A DNA stretch of 64,000 nucleotides. Source: DASYKT01 sp963718105 (GTDB taxonomy: Bacteria; Acidobacteriota; Blastocatellia; Pyrinomonadales; Pyrinomonadaceae). The stretch covers positions 4,526,001 to 4,590,000 of the forward strand of contig OY970352.1 in assembly GCA_963718105.1 (NCBI GenBank), read 5' to 3'. Under the pieces are notes generated by a model. The model saw nothing but the letters and a program-made list of their open reading frames with translations, was not told where the DNA came from and made no database searches. Positions 36,444 to 44,536 of the stretch are shown here, piece after piece (position 1 is the stretch's first letter; each line of letters starts with the position of its first letter). Both the position numbers and the translations under genes were made by a program.

Positions 36444-37025
36444 ATGAGCTACAATTCACTGTTTTTTGCAACCCATAATTCCTACAAATTTCAAGAATTT
36501 CATAGACTCTTCAAAGTAATGGGTGTCAATCTAAAACATTATCCTATCTCTATAAGCGAAGTTCAAACATTTGATTTTGAGCCGATCATTAGAGATAAGA
36601 TCGTAAAAGCTTATGCTGAAATAAGGCAGCCTGTCTTGGTCGATCATAGCGGGTTAGCGATGGATGCTCTTAATGGGCTGCCTCAGGGATTGAACAATCA
36701 ATTTTGGCATAGGCTGCAAAATAAAGTTTGTGATATAGCTCATAATTTACATAATGATAAAGCGGAAATTATTGTTTATCTTGGGTTTTGTGATGGCCGC
36801 AAAATACACACGGTTTTTCAAAAAGATCCCGGGAAAATGGCAACTACTCCCGCTGCCGGAGATTTTCATCTAGACAGGGTTTTTATTCCTGACGGCAGTG
36901 TTGTTACGCTTGCTGAAATGACCGAAACAGAAAGAGACAAAGTTTCCTATAGAAGAAAAGCAGCTGAAAAGATGGTTGCAGTTTTCACTGCGACCGGTTT
37001 TGCCAAGAGTTTAGGCATTAGTTAG
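36444..37025 (+). CDS. HAM1/RdgB-like non-canonical purine NTP pyrophosphatase homologue, altered active site
   Basis: 193 aa, ITPase fold. The nucleotide-binding T-x-N-x-x-K is kept (THNSYK, 10-15). The metal/catalytic loop reads VDHSGLAMDALNGLPQG: His68 stands where RdgB and human ITPA have the catalytic Asp (DDSGL, EDTCL). The base-specificity loop is DFHLDRVFIPDG instead of FGYDP, and SYR replaces the usual SHR. It probably binds a purine triphosphate such as (d)ITP but hydrolyses it poorly. It starts 1 bp after the SIR2-like gene. In the Kongming defence system a HAM1-like protein senses dITP and activates a SIR2-like NADase; this pair has the same composition. Confidence 0.85.
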   Translation: MSYNSLFFATHNSYKFQEFHRLFKVMGVNLKHYPISISEVQTFDFEPIIRDKIVKAYAEIRQPVLVDHSGLAMDALNGLPQGLNNQFWHRLQNKVCDIAHNLHNDKAEIIVYLGFCDGRKIHTVFQKDPGKMATTPAAGDFHLDRVFIPDGSVVTLAEMTETERDKVSYRRKAAEKMVAVFTATGFAKSLGIS

Positions 37026-37073
37026 CGGTGTAATAATATTCTAAAAACTCGCGAGCGGATTACTTTTAGGGAT

Positions 37074-38045
37074 TTATAACGTTTGTTTATCGTAAATGCA
37101 TTGAACCAGTTTCATTTTATTTTGTGCCTCAGCAGCGATGATCTTATTAACATATTTTATGGCCGGACATCCTATGCTTGTCCTGTTTTTAACAAGTGTT
37201 TGCTCATTTAGTAAAGATTGATTTAACTCTAAGCCATTTTTAGTCCAGGTAAACGAATGCGCGCCAGGTACATCCACAAACATCATACACATAAAAACAC
37301 GGCCATCGGGATAGAACATTAGATTGCTTTTTTCCACGACCGCACAATTTAACTCAACTGTATGGGGATAAAAGGTTTTTTCAATTCTTATTGAAGTTTT
37401 AATATTTGATGAGATCTTTTCTACCTGGCTGTAAATCATTTCCCATTCATCGACTGAAAGAACCATTGCCGCTGTCGCAAAACCCCTGTTCGTCACATAG
37501 TGAATATTTACATGTTCGAATTCAAGAGCATCACATAAAGAAAGTATGGAAGTAACATCATGGGCATTTTGACGGCTTATAGAAATTATGCCTCCTATTC
37601 TATAGCCCAGTTTTTTTGAAAGACGTATGTTTTTCAGCAACACATCGAAACTGCCTTCGCCTCGTATTGAATCGTGAACCTTATCATTAGAGCCATCGAT
37701 GCTAAAACAAATAAATGGTAACGAGGCGGATTTAAAATTATTGACGAATTTTGTATAACTTCTATGGCCGTTAGTAACAATTCTTGTATGGATATTTTCA
37801 GCCTGTGCTAATTGAATGGCTTCTGATATTTGAGGATATAAGGTTGGCTCTCCGCCCAGGAAAGTGATCTCTTTAGTATTCCATGTGGTTGCAGTTTTAA
37901 CCAATTTCTCGAAAAGATCAAAATCCATGTCGGTATTAAGATTTAGCCTCTCTCCTACGAAACAATGAGAACACCGTAACCCGCATTTGTATGTAATAAA
38001 CACATCAATTGAAGGTATATTGAGGGGGGGTATAAAATTATTCAT
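37074..38045 (-). CDS. Radical SAM protein of unknown substrate
   Basis: 323 aa. The cluster motif is YKCGLRCSHCF (Cys 21, 25, 28), with GGEPTLYP at about 64-71 and FICFSIDGSNDKVHDSIRG further on, typical of MoaA/PqqE-like enzymes. The C-terminal part has several Cys (ELNCAVVEKSNLMFYPDGRV, FMCMMFVD, GCPAIKYV), consistent with a SPASM-like auxiliary-cluster region. The CNY-type motif of viperins is absent. It is convergent with the SIR2-HAM1 pair (48 bp apart) and equally AT-rich. No precursor peptide is evident nearby. An inverted repeat upstream (38083-38114) may be an operator. Confidence 0.82.
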   Translation of the reverse strand: MNNFIPPLNIPSIDVFITYKCGLRCSHCFVGERLNLNTDMDFDLFEKLVKTATTWNTKEITFLGGEPTLYPQISEAIQLAQAENIHTRIVTNGHRSYTKFVNNFKSASLPFICFSIDGSNDKVHDSIRGEGSFDVLLKNIRLSKKLGYRIGGIISISRQNAHDVTSILSLCDALEFEHVNIHYVTNRGFATAAMVLSVDEWEMIYSQVEKISSNIKTSIRIEKTFYPHTVELNCAVVEKSNLMFYPDGRVFMCMMFVDVPGAHSFTWTKNGLELNQSLLNEQTLVKNRTSIGCPAIKYVNKIIAAEAQNKMKLVQCIYDKQTL

Positions 38046-38082
38046 CGATATTTACGACTAACCTTTACGCAAACGGATTTCC

Positions 38083-38114
38083 TTATCTATGGATTATTTT
38101 CTATATATAGATAA
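38083..38114. promoter_or_regulatory. Inverted repeat upstream of the radical SAM gene
   Basis: TTATCTAT at 38083-38090 and ATAGATAA at 38107-38114, 16-bp gap, in an AT-rich stretch that also holds TATATATA. It lies 38-69 bp upstream of the radical SAM start, where a promoter and operator would be expected. No regulator gene is adjacent. Confidence 0.4.
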
Positions 38115-38301
38115 TAGTAAAGCACCGAATAGTTATTCTATGTTATTAACTTATCATAGTAGTGTTATTGCAGAAACAGCACGGGTTTTGAGTTTGATGG
38201 CATTTTATCTTCATCTTAAATAATACATAGTTAACGCGGCGGCAGTTTCTTTTTTGGCGGTTTTGTAAAAAGAGGTGTATAAGATGACGAGGAGGACATT
38301 T

Positions 38302-39126
38302 ATGTCGATCAGATCCGTTTTGCTTATTGCCTTGGCATGCTTGCTGGTTGGTTCCTGTGCACAGCAGCAAGTGCTACAACAGGCGCAGCAGCCTTCTTTT
38401 TTCGCCGGAACATGGGTTGACCTGACACACGATTTTTCCGATGAAACAATTTACTGGGTCAACGCGGAATCGTTCAAACGCACGACCGTTGCCGAAGGGA
38501 TGACGGATAAGGGTTATTATTATTCGGCCTATAACTACTCCGCGGCGGAGCATGGCGGAACGCACATTGACGCGCCGGTGCACTTTGGCGAAGGGCGTCA
38601 TTCCGTCGAGCAGATCCCGCTGACGCAGCTTACCGCGCCGGCAGTCAAGATAGATGTATCGGAGAAGGCGGCCGGTAACCGTGACTACCTGGTAAGCCTC
38701 GAAGATATGCAGAATTGGGAAAAACAAAACGGGCAAATTCCCGCCGGCGCCATCGTGCTGCTGCAAACCGGTTTTGGAAAATATTGGCCCGATAAAAAAC
38801 AATATCTCGGCACCGATCAGAAAGGCGACGCGGCCGCCAAAGACCTGCATTTTCCCGGCCTGCACCCGGACGCCGCCAAATGGCTGGTACAGAATCGGAC
38901 CATCGACGCGATCGGGATCGACACCGCCAGCATCGATTACGGGCAATCCACCACCTTCGAAGCCCACGTCGCGCTGATGACCAACAATATTCCCGCGTTT
39001 GAAAATGTCGCGAACCTTGACCAGGTCCCGGTCAAAGGCGCTTTTATCATCGCCCTGCCGATGAAAATAAAAGGCGGCAGCGGCGCGCCGCTGAGGATAG
39101 TGGTATTTGTGCCGGAATCGAAATAG
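38302..39126 (+). CDS. Cyclase-family (kynurenine formamidase-like) lipoprotein
   Basis: The start at 38302 is fixed by GAGGAGG seven bases upstream. The longer frame from 38275 would contain that RBS. 274 aa. The lipoprotein signal is SVLLIALACLLVGSCAQ. The cyclase/KynB-type metal motif is HGGTHIDAPVHFG, with WVDLTHDFSDETIYWVNAES before it and the downstream IDAIGIDTASIDYG. The family binds zinc and hydrolyses amides or cyclic esters; the physiological substrate is unknown. Exported anchoring is unusual for kynurenine formamidases, so tryptophan breakdown is not assumed. A terminator lies at 39311-39336. Confidence 0.88.
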   Translation: MSIRSVLLIALACLLVGSCAQQQVLQQAQQPSFFAGTWVDLTHDFSDETIYWVNAESFKRTTVAEGMTDKGYYYSAYNYSAAEHGGTHIDAPVHFGEGRHSVEQIPLTQLTAPAVKIDVSEKAAGNRDYLVSLEDMQNWEKQNGQIPAGAIVLLQTGFGKYWPDKKQYLGTDQKGDAAAKDLHFPGLHPDAAKWLVQNRTIDAIGIDTASIDYGQSTTFEAHVALMTNNIPAFENVANLDQVPVKGAFIIALPMKIKGGSGAPLRIVVFVPESK

Positions 39127-39147
39127 CAAGACTTTCGAAATAGAGGG

Positions 39148-39266
39148 GTGTCCTAAAACTGCTTTGTCAGGTTTTTACCCATTCGGAATAGATGATAACT
39201 GATAGATTAGAGATGATAGATCAAATCTCTCAGTTATCATCTATCATCTCTGATCTATTCCGAATG
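39148..39266. repeat. Family 4 repeat (copy 1)
   Basis: Begins GTGTCCTAAAACTGC and contains an inverted pair starting CATTCGGAATAG at 39180 and ending CTATTCCGAATG at 39266. The interior is made of ATAGATGATAACTGATAGAT-type units. The copy at 45569-45677 is in the opposite orientation and shares both the palindrome and the GTGTCCTAAA side. Confidence 0.8.
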
Positions 39267-39310
39267 TCCATGTTCTAATTCCTTACCGGGAAATTTTAAG
39301 TTCAATTATG

Positions 39311-39336
39311 AGGCGACGATCAAACGTCGCCTTTTT
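39311..39336 (+). terminator. Intrinsic terminator after the cyclase gene
   Basis: Stem AGGCGACG with CGTCGCCT around ATCAAA, followed by five T. It lies beyond a repeat element, about 185 bp after the stop of the cyclase gene. Confidence 0.75.
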
Positions 39337-39486
39337 CGCGTTTACGCTATTTTCCTGTCACAAAAAGCCTCGACACGGTGTTTTATTGGTTGTAAAGGCT
39401 TTGCAGACCATTCTCATTTCAGGAGCACTGAAAGTCGGCTCGGCAATCATACATAAGGGAATTTTTATATTTTTTAAAGGTTTTAT

Positions 39487-42075
39487 ATGAAATACGTTCC
39501 AACCCTCTGCATTCTTATCGTTTTACTTACATTGTTCACGTTTGCCCAGACATCGACGCCTACGCCCGTGGTTGCGCCCAATAGCGAAACCGAAAACACT
39601 GCCGGTACGGCGCAAAACACGGCACCGACAAAAGTGGCAAAAGTTTTAACCGAAGCGGCGAGCCCAAAAAGCTCGGCAACCGATAAACCTGTGGGGGACA
39701 CGCCCGCGCGGGAGTATGTAAAAAAAGACGCACCTGCCGCGATACCGCATTTCGAAGCCAGCCCGGCGATCGACGGCCAGTTGAACGACGCCGTTTGGGA
39801 AAGGGCGGCCGTCTTCGGAGATTTTCTGCAAACTCAGCCGGGCGATAACATCAAGCCTTCTTTTCCGACCGAAGTGCTGATGGGTTATGACGCGAAAAAT
39901 CTTTACATCGCTTTTCGCATAGTGCAGGACCGTAACACGGTGCGCGCGACGGTCGCGCGGCGTGACAATATTTTCGATGACGATTATGTCGGAATGTATC
40001 TCGATACGTTCAATGACAAACGCCAGGCGTATGCGATCTTTTTAAACCCGCTGGGCGTACAGGCCGACGGAACTTTTTCCGAGGGGCGCGGGGAAGATTA
40101 CAGCGTCGATCTGGTAATGGAATCAAAAGGCGTCCTGACCGAGAACGGATTTACTATCGAGATCGCCATTCCTTTCAAATCTCTGCGCTATGAAGCGGGA
40201 AAAGATAAGCAATGGGGACTGATGCTTTTCCGGCGTGTCAAATCCTCGAATAATGAACTCAATTCATGGACGCCGAATAACCGCAGCGTTTCGGGCTCGC
40301 TGAACAAGGCTGGGCATATTACCGGCCTCGAAGGTATCGAGACGACCAGGCAGTTGGAGATAAATCCGAGTTTGACGCTAAGCGAATCCGGCCGGCGTAC
40401 GCGGTTTACTTTTGATAATGATCCGACGGGCCGTTTTGTTAATGACGGGCTGAAGGGCGAATTGGGAGTAACGGCCAAGTTTAGCCTAACGCCGACCATC
40501 ACGCTCGATTTTGCCTACAACCCGGACTTTGCCCAGGTCGAGGCCGACGCGCCCGTGACATCCGCCAACCAGCGTTTCCCGATCTTCTTTTCCGAAAAGC
40601 GCCCTTTCTTTTTAGAAAGGATCGACATTTTTCAAAGCCCGTTGAGCGTCGTCAACACGCGCGCGATCGTCGATCCCGATATCGCCGCCAAGCTGACCGG
40701 CCGCCGCGGAAAAAATACGTTCGGCATCTTATACGCTTCTGATAACGCACCGGGAAATTTTTCTAAAGACGAGCGGACCGATCTGCTGTTGTGCAAACAG
40801 CAGCAGTTGACGGACCCGACCGTGACCTGCGGAACCGAGCGCTTTATCAATAAAAATGCGGACATCGGGGTGCTGCGGTTCAAGCGCGACATCGGCAAGC
40901 AAAACAGCCTCGGATTTTTTGCCACTTCGTATAACTTTGTCGACCTGCACAATTATGTCGGCGGTTTTGACGGGCGCTTTCGTTTGGATCCCAAGACCGT
41001 CGCTGAATTTCAAGTGCTCGGCACGCATTCCCGCCGCAATTTTTACGATTCGAATCTTGACGCGGTTTCTTACCGGACGGGCAATGGCGTGGGCTATCGC
41101 GCATATCTCGAACGTTCGAGCAGAAATCTTTACATGAACTTTTTAGCCGAGGGGCGGACGCCCGACTATCGCGCTAATGTCGGTTTTACTCCGCGTACGG
41201 ATACCAATTATTTCGGTTCGTTCATTCAATACCGGACCGAAAAAGACGCAAAGAAAGCGATCATTTACAAAGAGTTCTGGAATGAAACTAATGTCCGGAC
41301 CGACGGCCAGGGCCGCATGCAGTATTGGATAACGAACAGCCGGGGAATGCTGGCGCTGCAGAAACAGACCTTTATCGGCCTTAACCTCCAATACGGCGCA
41401 GAGCGCGTCTATGAGCACGAATTCGGCCCGGTGCGCTCGCTTACGCAGCAGGGGGCATTCTTTGGCCCGAGCGCTCAACGCGGGTCTAACCTGCGCGCTT
41501 TCCAGGCCTTTATCGAAAGCACGCCAAATAAAAAGTGGTACCTGTTTTTATTTACCGACAATACCTGGGGCCAGATGGATTACGATTTCGGCGGCGGGCC
41601 CGATTTCCCCCGTGCGAGCTATGCAGCGCAGACCTTGGGACAAAACGCGCCGCTCGATCCCGGCGCGGGTTACCAGTTGATGATCGAAGCGGTGGCGCGT
41701 TACCAGCCGACCACTGCTTTTCAGACGCAACTGCGCTACAACAAGATCAAGCTGACAAGAAACGATACCGGCCTGGTCGCTTTTGACGATAATCTTTTTA
41801 GCTGGCGCTCTACTTACCAGTTTTCGCGCAATACTTTTGCCCGGCTGCGGCTGGATTATTCCACACTTGCCGATCGTATGCTGCCGCAGCTCGTTGTCGG
41901 CTGGACACCAAGCCCCGGCACAGCCATCTATGCCGGCTACAGCGACAATTTTAACGTCAACGGGCGCAATCCATTTGTTTCGTTCAACAACCCGCTCTCG
42001 TTCGAGCAAGGTTTGCACAGCAATGGGCGCACCTTCTTTATCAAGATGTCGTATCTCTTTAAGAAGAGTTTCTAG
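39487..42075 (+). CDS. DUF5916 outer-membrane protein with CBM9-like domain
   Basis: 862 aa. The signal peptide is MKYVPTLCILIVLLTLFTFA-Q. A Thr/Ala/Pro linker is followed by a CBM9-like domain at about 85-260 (IDGQLNDAVWERAAVFGDFL, LYIAFRIVQDRNTVRATVAR, WGLMLFRRVKSSNNELNSWT). The remaining 590 residues are DUF5916: DFAYNPDFAQVEADAPV, FPIFFSEKRPFFLERIDIFQ and many alternating beta strands. It ends in Phe (KMSYLFKKSF), as outer-membrane barrels do. The family is widespread in Bacteroidota and Acidobacteriota; ligand unknown, perhaps carbohydrates. Confidence 0.9.
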   Translation: MKYVPTLCILIVLLTLFTFAQTSTPTPVVAPNSETENTAGTAQNTAPTKVAKVLTEAASPKSSATDKPVGDTPAREYVKKDAPAAIPHFEASPAIDGQLNDAVWERAAVFGDFLQTQPGDNIKPSFPTEVLMGYDAKNLYIAFRIVQDRNTVRATVARRDNIFDDDYVGMYLDTFNDKRQAYAIFLNPLGVQADGTFSEGRGEDYSVDLVMESKGVLTENGFTIEIAIPFKSLRYEAGKDKQWGLMLFRRVKSSNNELNSWTPNNRSVSGSLNKAGHITGLEGIETTRQLEINPSLTLSESGRRTRFTFDNDPTGRFVNDGLKGELGVTAKFSLTPTITLDFAYNPDFAQVEADAPVTSANQRFPIFFSEKRPFFLERIDIFQSPLSVVNTRAIVDPDIAAKLTGRRGKNTFGILYASDNAPGNFSKDERTDLLLCKQQQLTDPTVTCGTERFINKNADIGVLRFKRDIGKQNSLGFFATSYNFVDLHNYVGGFDGRFRLDPKTVAEFQVLGTHSRRNFYDSNLDAVSYRTGNGVGYRAYLERSSRNLYMNFLAEGRTPDYRANVGFTPRTDTNYFGSFIQYRTEKDAKKAIIYKEFWNETNVRTDGQGRMQYWITNSRGMLALQKQTFIGLNLQYGAERVYEHEFGPVRSLTQQGAFFGPSAQRGSNLRAFQAFIESTPNKKWYLFLFTDNTWGQMDYDFGGGPDFPRASYAAQTLGQNAPLDPGAGYQLMIEAVARYQPTTAFQTQLRYNKIKLTRNDTGLVAFDDNLFSWRSTYQFSRNTFARLRLDYSTLADRMLPQLVVGWTPSPGTAIYAGYSDNFNVNGRNPFVSFNNPLSFEQGLHSNGRTFFIKMSYLFKKSF

Positions 42076-42413
42076 AGGCTTCTATGCAGATCATTCTGTT
42101 TTTAATACTGATTTTCGTCGCTTGTGTTTCCCGTCTGCTGGCATAGACCGTCGGATCAGACTTGATGCGTGAGCATAGCAGTTAATTATCAGGCAAGTTA
42201 ACAAAATGAGATGAGGCATTACCTGGAGCGCCGGTGTATCTCCGGCAGCGCGTTCACGCGCTAACTGCGCTTGATCCCCTTTTTCAAACGCTGCGCATTC
42301 AGCCGGCGAGACACCGGCGCTCCCGGGAAGAGCGTCTCGATTTCTTCTTGAAATTAAATCTACTAACGAATAAACCTATTTACAATTCCACTGCTCAGCA
42401 TCAATAATAGGGC
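42076..42413. other. Intergenic region with a family 1 repeat
   Basis: 338 bp. Besides the repeat at 42223-42324 it holds a 20-codon hydrophobic frame just after the DUF5916 stop (42084-42146) with no RBS, which I do not call as a gene. The last 60 bp before ppa should contain its promoter. Confidence 0.5.
42223..42324. repeat. Family 1 palindromic repeat
   Basis: About 102 bp from GGAGCGCCGGTGTATCTCCG to AGACACCGGCGCTCC. The ends are complementary, and the interior holds GCGCGTTCACGCGC. Same design as the copies at 6816, 9235 and 26681 with different stem sequences. Confidence 0.85.
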
Positions 42414-43031
42414 ATGTTCAGAATTAACAAAGCGCATCCCTGGCATGGAATTCCGATCGGAAAGAATGCCCCAAGCGAGGTCACCGTTTTTATCGAGATC
42501 GTGCCGAGCGATACCGTTAAATATGAGGCTGACAAGGAAACCGGTTATTTGAAGATCGATCGCCCGCAGCAATATTCCAATGTCGTGCCGGCTAATTACG
42601 GTTTTATTCCGCAGACATATTGCGGCGAAGGCGTGGCGCGGCTGGCCAGTAAAAATTCGGGAAAGACGATCGAAAAAGGCGATCACGACCCGCTCGATAT
42701 CCTGGTGCTTTCCGAACACCATATCCCGCGCGGCGATATTATTCTGCAAGCTTCGCCGATAGGCGGATTATGCCTGGTAGACAGCGGCGAGGCCGATGAT
42801 AAGCTGATCGCGACCCTGGCGGGCGACATGGTATACAAAAATTACAAGGATATTGCGGACCTTCCCGAAGGAATAATCGACCGGCTGCGGCACTACTTTC
42901 TCACCTACAAACAATTACCGGGCGAGCCGAACAAATGCGAGATCGTCTACACTTATGGCCGCGAAGGCGCGTACGACGTGATAAAAGAAGCGGTCAAGGA
43001 TTACGGCGAATTACTGGCAGAGATCAAATAA
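42414..43031 (+). CDS. ppa: Inorganic pyrophosphatase (family I)
   Basis: 205 aa soluble family I enzyme that hydrolyses PPi to phosphate. The signature is EKGDHDPLDILVLSEH (three metal-binding Asp), preceded by PANYGFIPQTYCGEG, with VYKNYKDIADLPEGIIDRLR and HYFLTYKQLP downstream. It carries a slightly longer insert between GFIPQTYCGEG and GDHDPLD (ARLASKNSGKTIEK) than E. coli PPase, as in some larger family I members. Monocistronic, followed by a convergent gene. Confidence 0.94.
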   Translation: MFRINKAHPWHGIPIGKNAPSEVTVFIEIVPSDTVKYEADKETGYLKIDRPQQYSNVVPANYGFIPQTYCGEGVARLASKNSGKTIEKGDHDPLDILVLSEHHIPRGDIILQASPIGGLCLVDSGEADDKLIATLAGDMVYKNYKDIADLPEGIIDRLRHYFLTYKQLPGEPNKCEIVYTYGREGAYDVIKEAVKDYGELLAEIK

Positions 43032-43039
43032 ATATATTT

Positions 43040-44185
43040 CTAGCTACTTAAATACCGGGTTAAAAATCTTAAAACTAACTCACCGGTAACTTGCGACCCC
43101 CAACCGTTGAGGTTGTAATCAAATCCGTGATGAGCATACGCGATAAAATGGATCTCGTGCGGCACATGGGCAGCGGCCAGTTTTTCGCCCAGCCGTTCCA
43201 TGTTCTTCCACCAGACCAGGCCGTCGCGCCCGCCATGCGCCAGAAAGGTCGGCGGTGTACTTTCATTAACATAACTGACCGGAGAAGCCGTCAAATATCG
43301 TTCGCGCATCTCTTCGGAATCACCGGGACGCCCGCCGAGAAAATTTATCAGCGAGAGAGGGCCGTCATGCACTTTTTTATTTCCGCGAATGTCATAAGCC
43401 CACAGCAGATCGACCGGCCCGTAAAACGATACGGCCGCGCGCACGCCGTCCATTGTATAAGCGGCAAGTAAGGCGATGTGGGCCCCGGCGGAGCGCCCCA
43501 TCAGCGCCAACCGCTGCGGGTCGATGTTAAATTCGGCCGAATGCTCTTTGACCCACCGGACGGCTGTTTTGATATCGTCCGGGGCAGTTAAATAATTCGG
43601 CTGCGGCGACAGCCGGTAATCGACATCGAAAACCGTAAACCCCCGGTCGCAAAGCCACCCGTTCCAACGCGGAAAATCACTGCGCCGTCCGCCGTTCCAC
43701 GAACCTCCGTGAACGACGATAATGCTCGCCCCATTGTTTTCGGTTTTTGCCGTCGGCAGATAAACATCGAGCTGCAGATCGTTTTCGCTTTCCGAAGAAG
43801 GGGAAGAAAAAGAATAGGTCGTAAAACTTTTTTCTTTGTACGCGAAGAAATAATCTCGCGCGGGAAGGCCGCGAAAATACCTGCGAAGTGAAAGAGGAAC
43901 GCTAGTCTTACGCGCGAGCGGCAAGATGCTGAAAAGCGGGTATAGCGTGATCGCAAGCGCGGCAGCGGCGATCACGGCCGCCGGCAGCCAAAGCCAGCCG
44001 TGGCCTTCGTAAAGGCGCGCTAAAACAGCGGCTGTAATAACGATCGCGGCGGCCGCGCCAAACCACATGCTCCACTCGCCGACGCCGATCGACCACAGCC
44101 AGAAAAATCTGTTTGGCGGTGGAATTATTACCCACACCACTATAAAGAGCAGCAGCACCGCCGATATCAGCAAAACAAGATCCAA
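43040..44185 (-). CDS. Membrane-anchored alpha/beta hydrolase (BD-FAE-like)
   Basis: 381 aa. Three hydrophobic helices span about residues 1-95 (MDLVLLISAVLLLFIVVWVI, then two more). The hydrolase domain has oxyanion motif VVHGGSWNGG, nucleophile elbow GRSAGAHIALL (Ser), a downstream acid in AHGGRDGLVWW and His in AYAHHGFDY. HGGSW/GRSAG is typical of the carboxylesterase/BD-FAE group. The substrate is unknown. It follows the FKBP gene by 5 bp and is the last gene of a three-gene operon (44537, 44191, 43040). Its His-containing end is complete. Confidence 0.87.
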   Translation of the reverse strand: MDLVLLISAVLLLFIVVWVIIPPPNRFFWLWSIGVGEWSMWFGAAAAIVITAAVLARLYEGHGWLWLPAAVIAAAALAITLYPLFSILPLARKTSVPLSLRRYFRGLPARDYFFAYKEKSFTTYSFSSPSSESENDLQLDVYLPTAKTENNGASIIVVHGGSWNGGRRSDFPRWNGWLCDRGFTVFDVDYRLSPQPNYLTAPDDIKTAVRWVKEHSAEFNIDPQRLALMGRSAGAHIALLAAYTMDGVRAAVSFYGPVDLLWAYDIRGNKKVHDGPLSLINFLGGRPGDSEEMRERYLTASPVSYVNESTPPTFLAHGGRDGLVWWKNMERLGEKLAAAHVPHEIHFIAYAHHGFDYNLNGWGSQVTGELVLRFLTRYLSS

Positions 44186-44190
44186 GATAT

Positions 44191-44526
44191 TTATGTGACC
44201 GAGACAAGTTCGACAACGAAGATCAGTATGGAATTTGGCGGGATCGGACCCACGCCTCCCGCGCCATAGCCGAGTTCCGGCGGAATGATCAGCACAGCCT
44301 GGCCGCCAACCTTCATCATCGCAATACCTTCGTCCCAGCCTTTGATGACCATGCCTTGTCCGAGCGGAAACGCGATCGGGTCGCCGCGCTCGATCGAGCT
44401 GTCAAAAATAGCCCCGTTGCCCAGCACGCCCGTGTAATGAACACTGACGGTCTTGCCGGCCTCCGCCGGCGCCCCGTCACCCTGTTTGGTGACGATGTAA
44501 GTTAATCCTGATTCTGTTGTTTGCAT
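44191..44526 (-). CDS. FKBP-type peptidyl-prolyl isomerase
   Basis: 111 aa, one complete FKBP domain without signal peptide, so probably cytoplasmic. Signatures: VSVHYTGVLGNGAIFDSSIE, PIAFPLGQGMVIKGWDEGIA, GGQAVLIIPPELGYGAGGVG and PPNSILIFVVELVSV. The aromatic and Asp residues of the active site (Y, F, D, W) are in place. It speeds cis-trans isomerisation before proline. It lies between the DUF2233 gene and the hydrolase gene with short gaps (10 and 5 bp). Confidence 0.96.
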   Translation of the reverse strand: MQTTESGLTYIVTKQGDGAPAEAGKTVSVHYTGVLGNGAIFDSSIERGDPIAFPLGQGMVIKGWDEGIAMMKVGGQAVLIIPPELGYGAGGVGPIPPNSILIFVVELVSVT

Positions 44527-44536
44527 AATTTAACTA

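Noticed and set aside
37074..38045. Radical SAM protein as a prokaryotic viperin
   Set aside because: The cluster motif is YKCGLRCSHCF, without the viperin CNY...FCF pattern, and the C-terminus is SPASM-like.
38374..39129. 251-codon open frame antisense to the cyclase gene
   Set aside because: The forward frame has a signal peptide, RBS and family motifs; the antisense frame is a compositional shadow.
39148..39266. CRISPR array from the ATAGATGATAACTGATAG units
   Set aside because: The units are short, irregular and palindromic with no spacers of constant length, and no cas gene is present.
42084..42146. 20-codon hydrophobic frame (MQIILFLILIFVACVSRLLA) after the DUF5916 gene
   Set aside because: It could be a small membrane peptide, but there is no RBS and it directly follows the preceding stop; not enough support.
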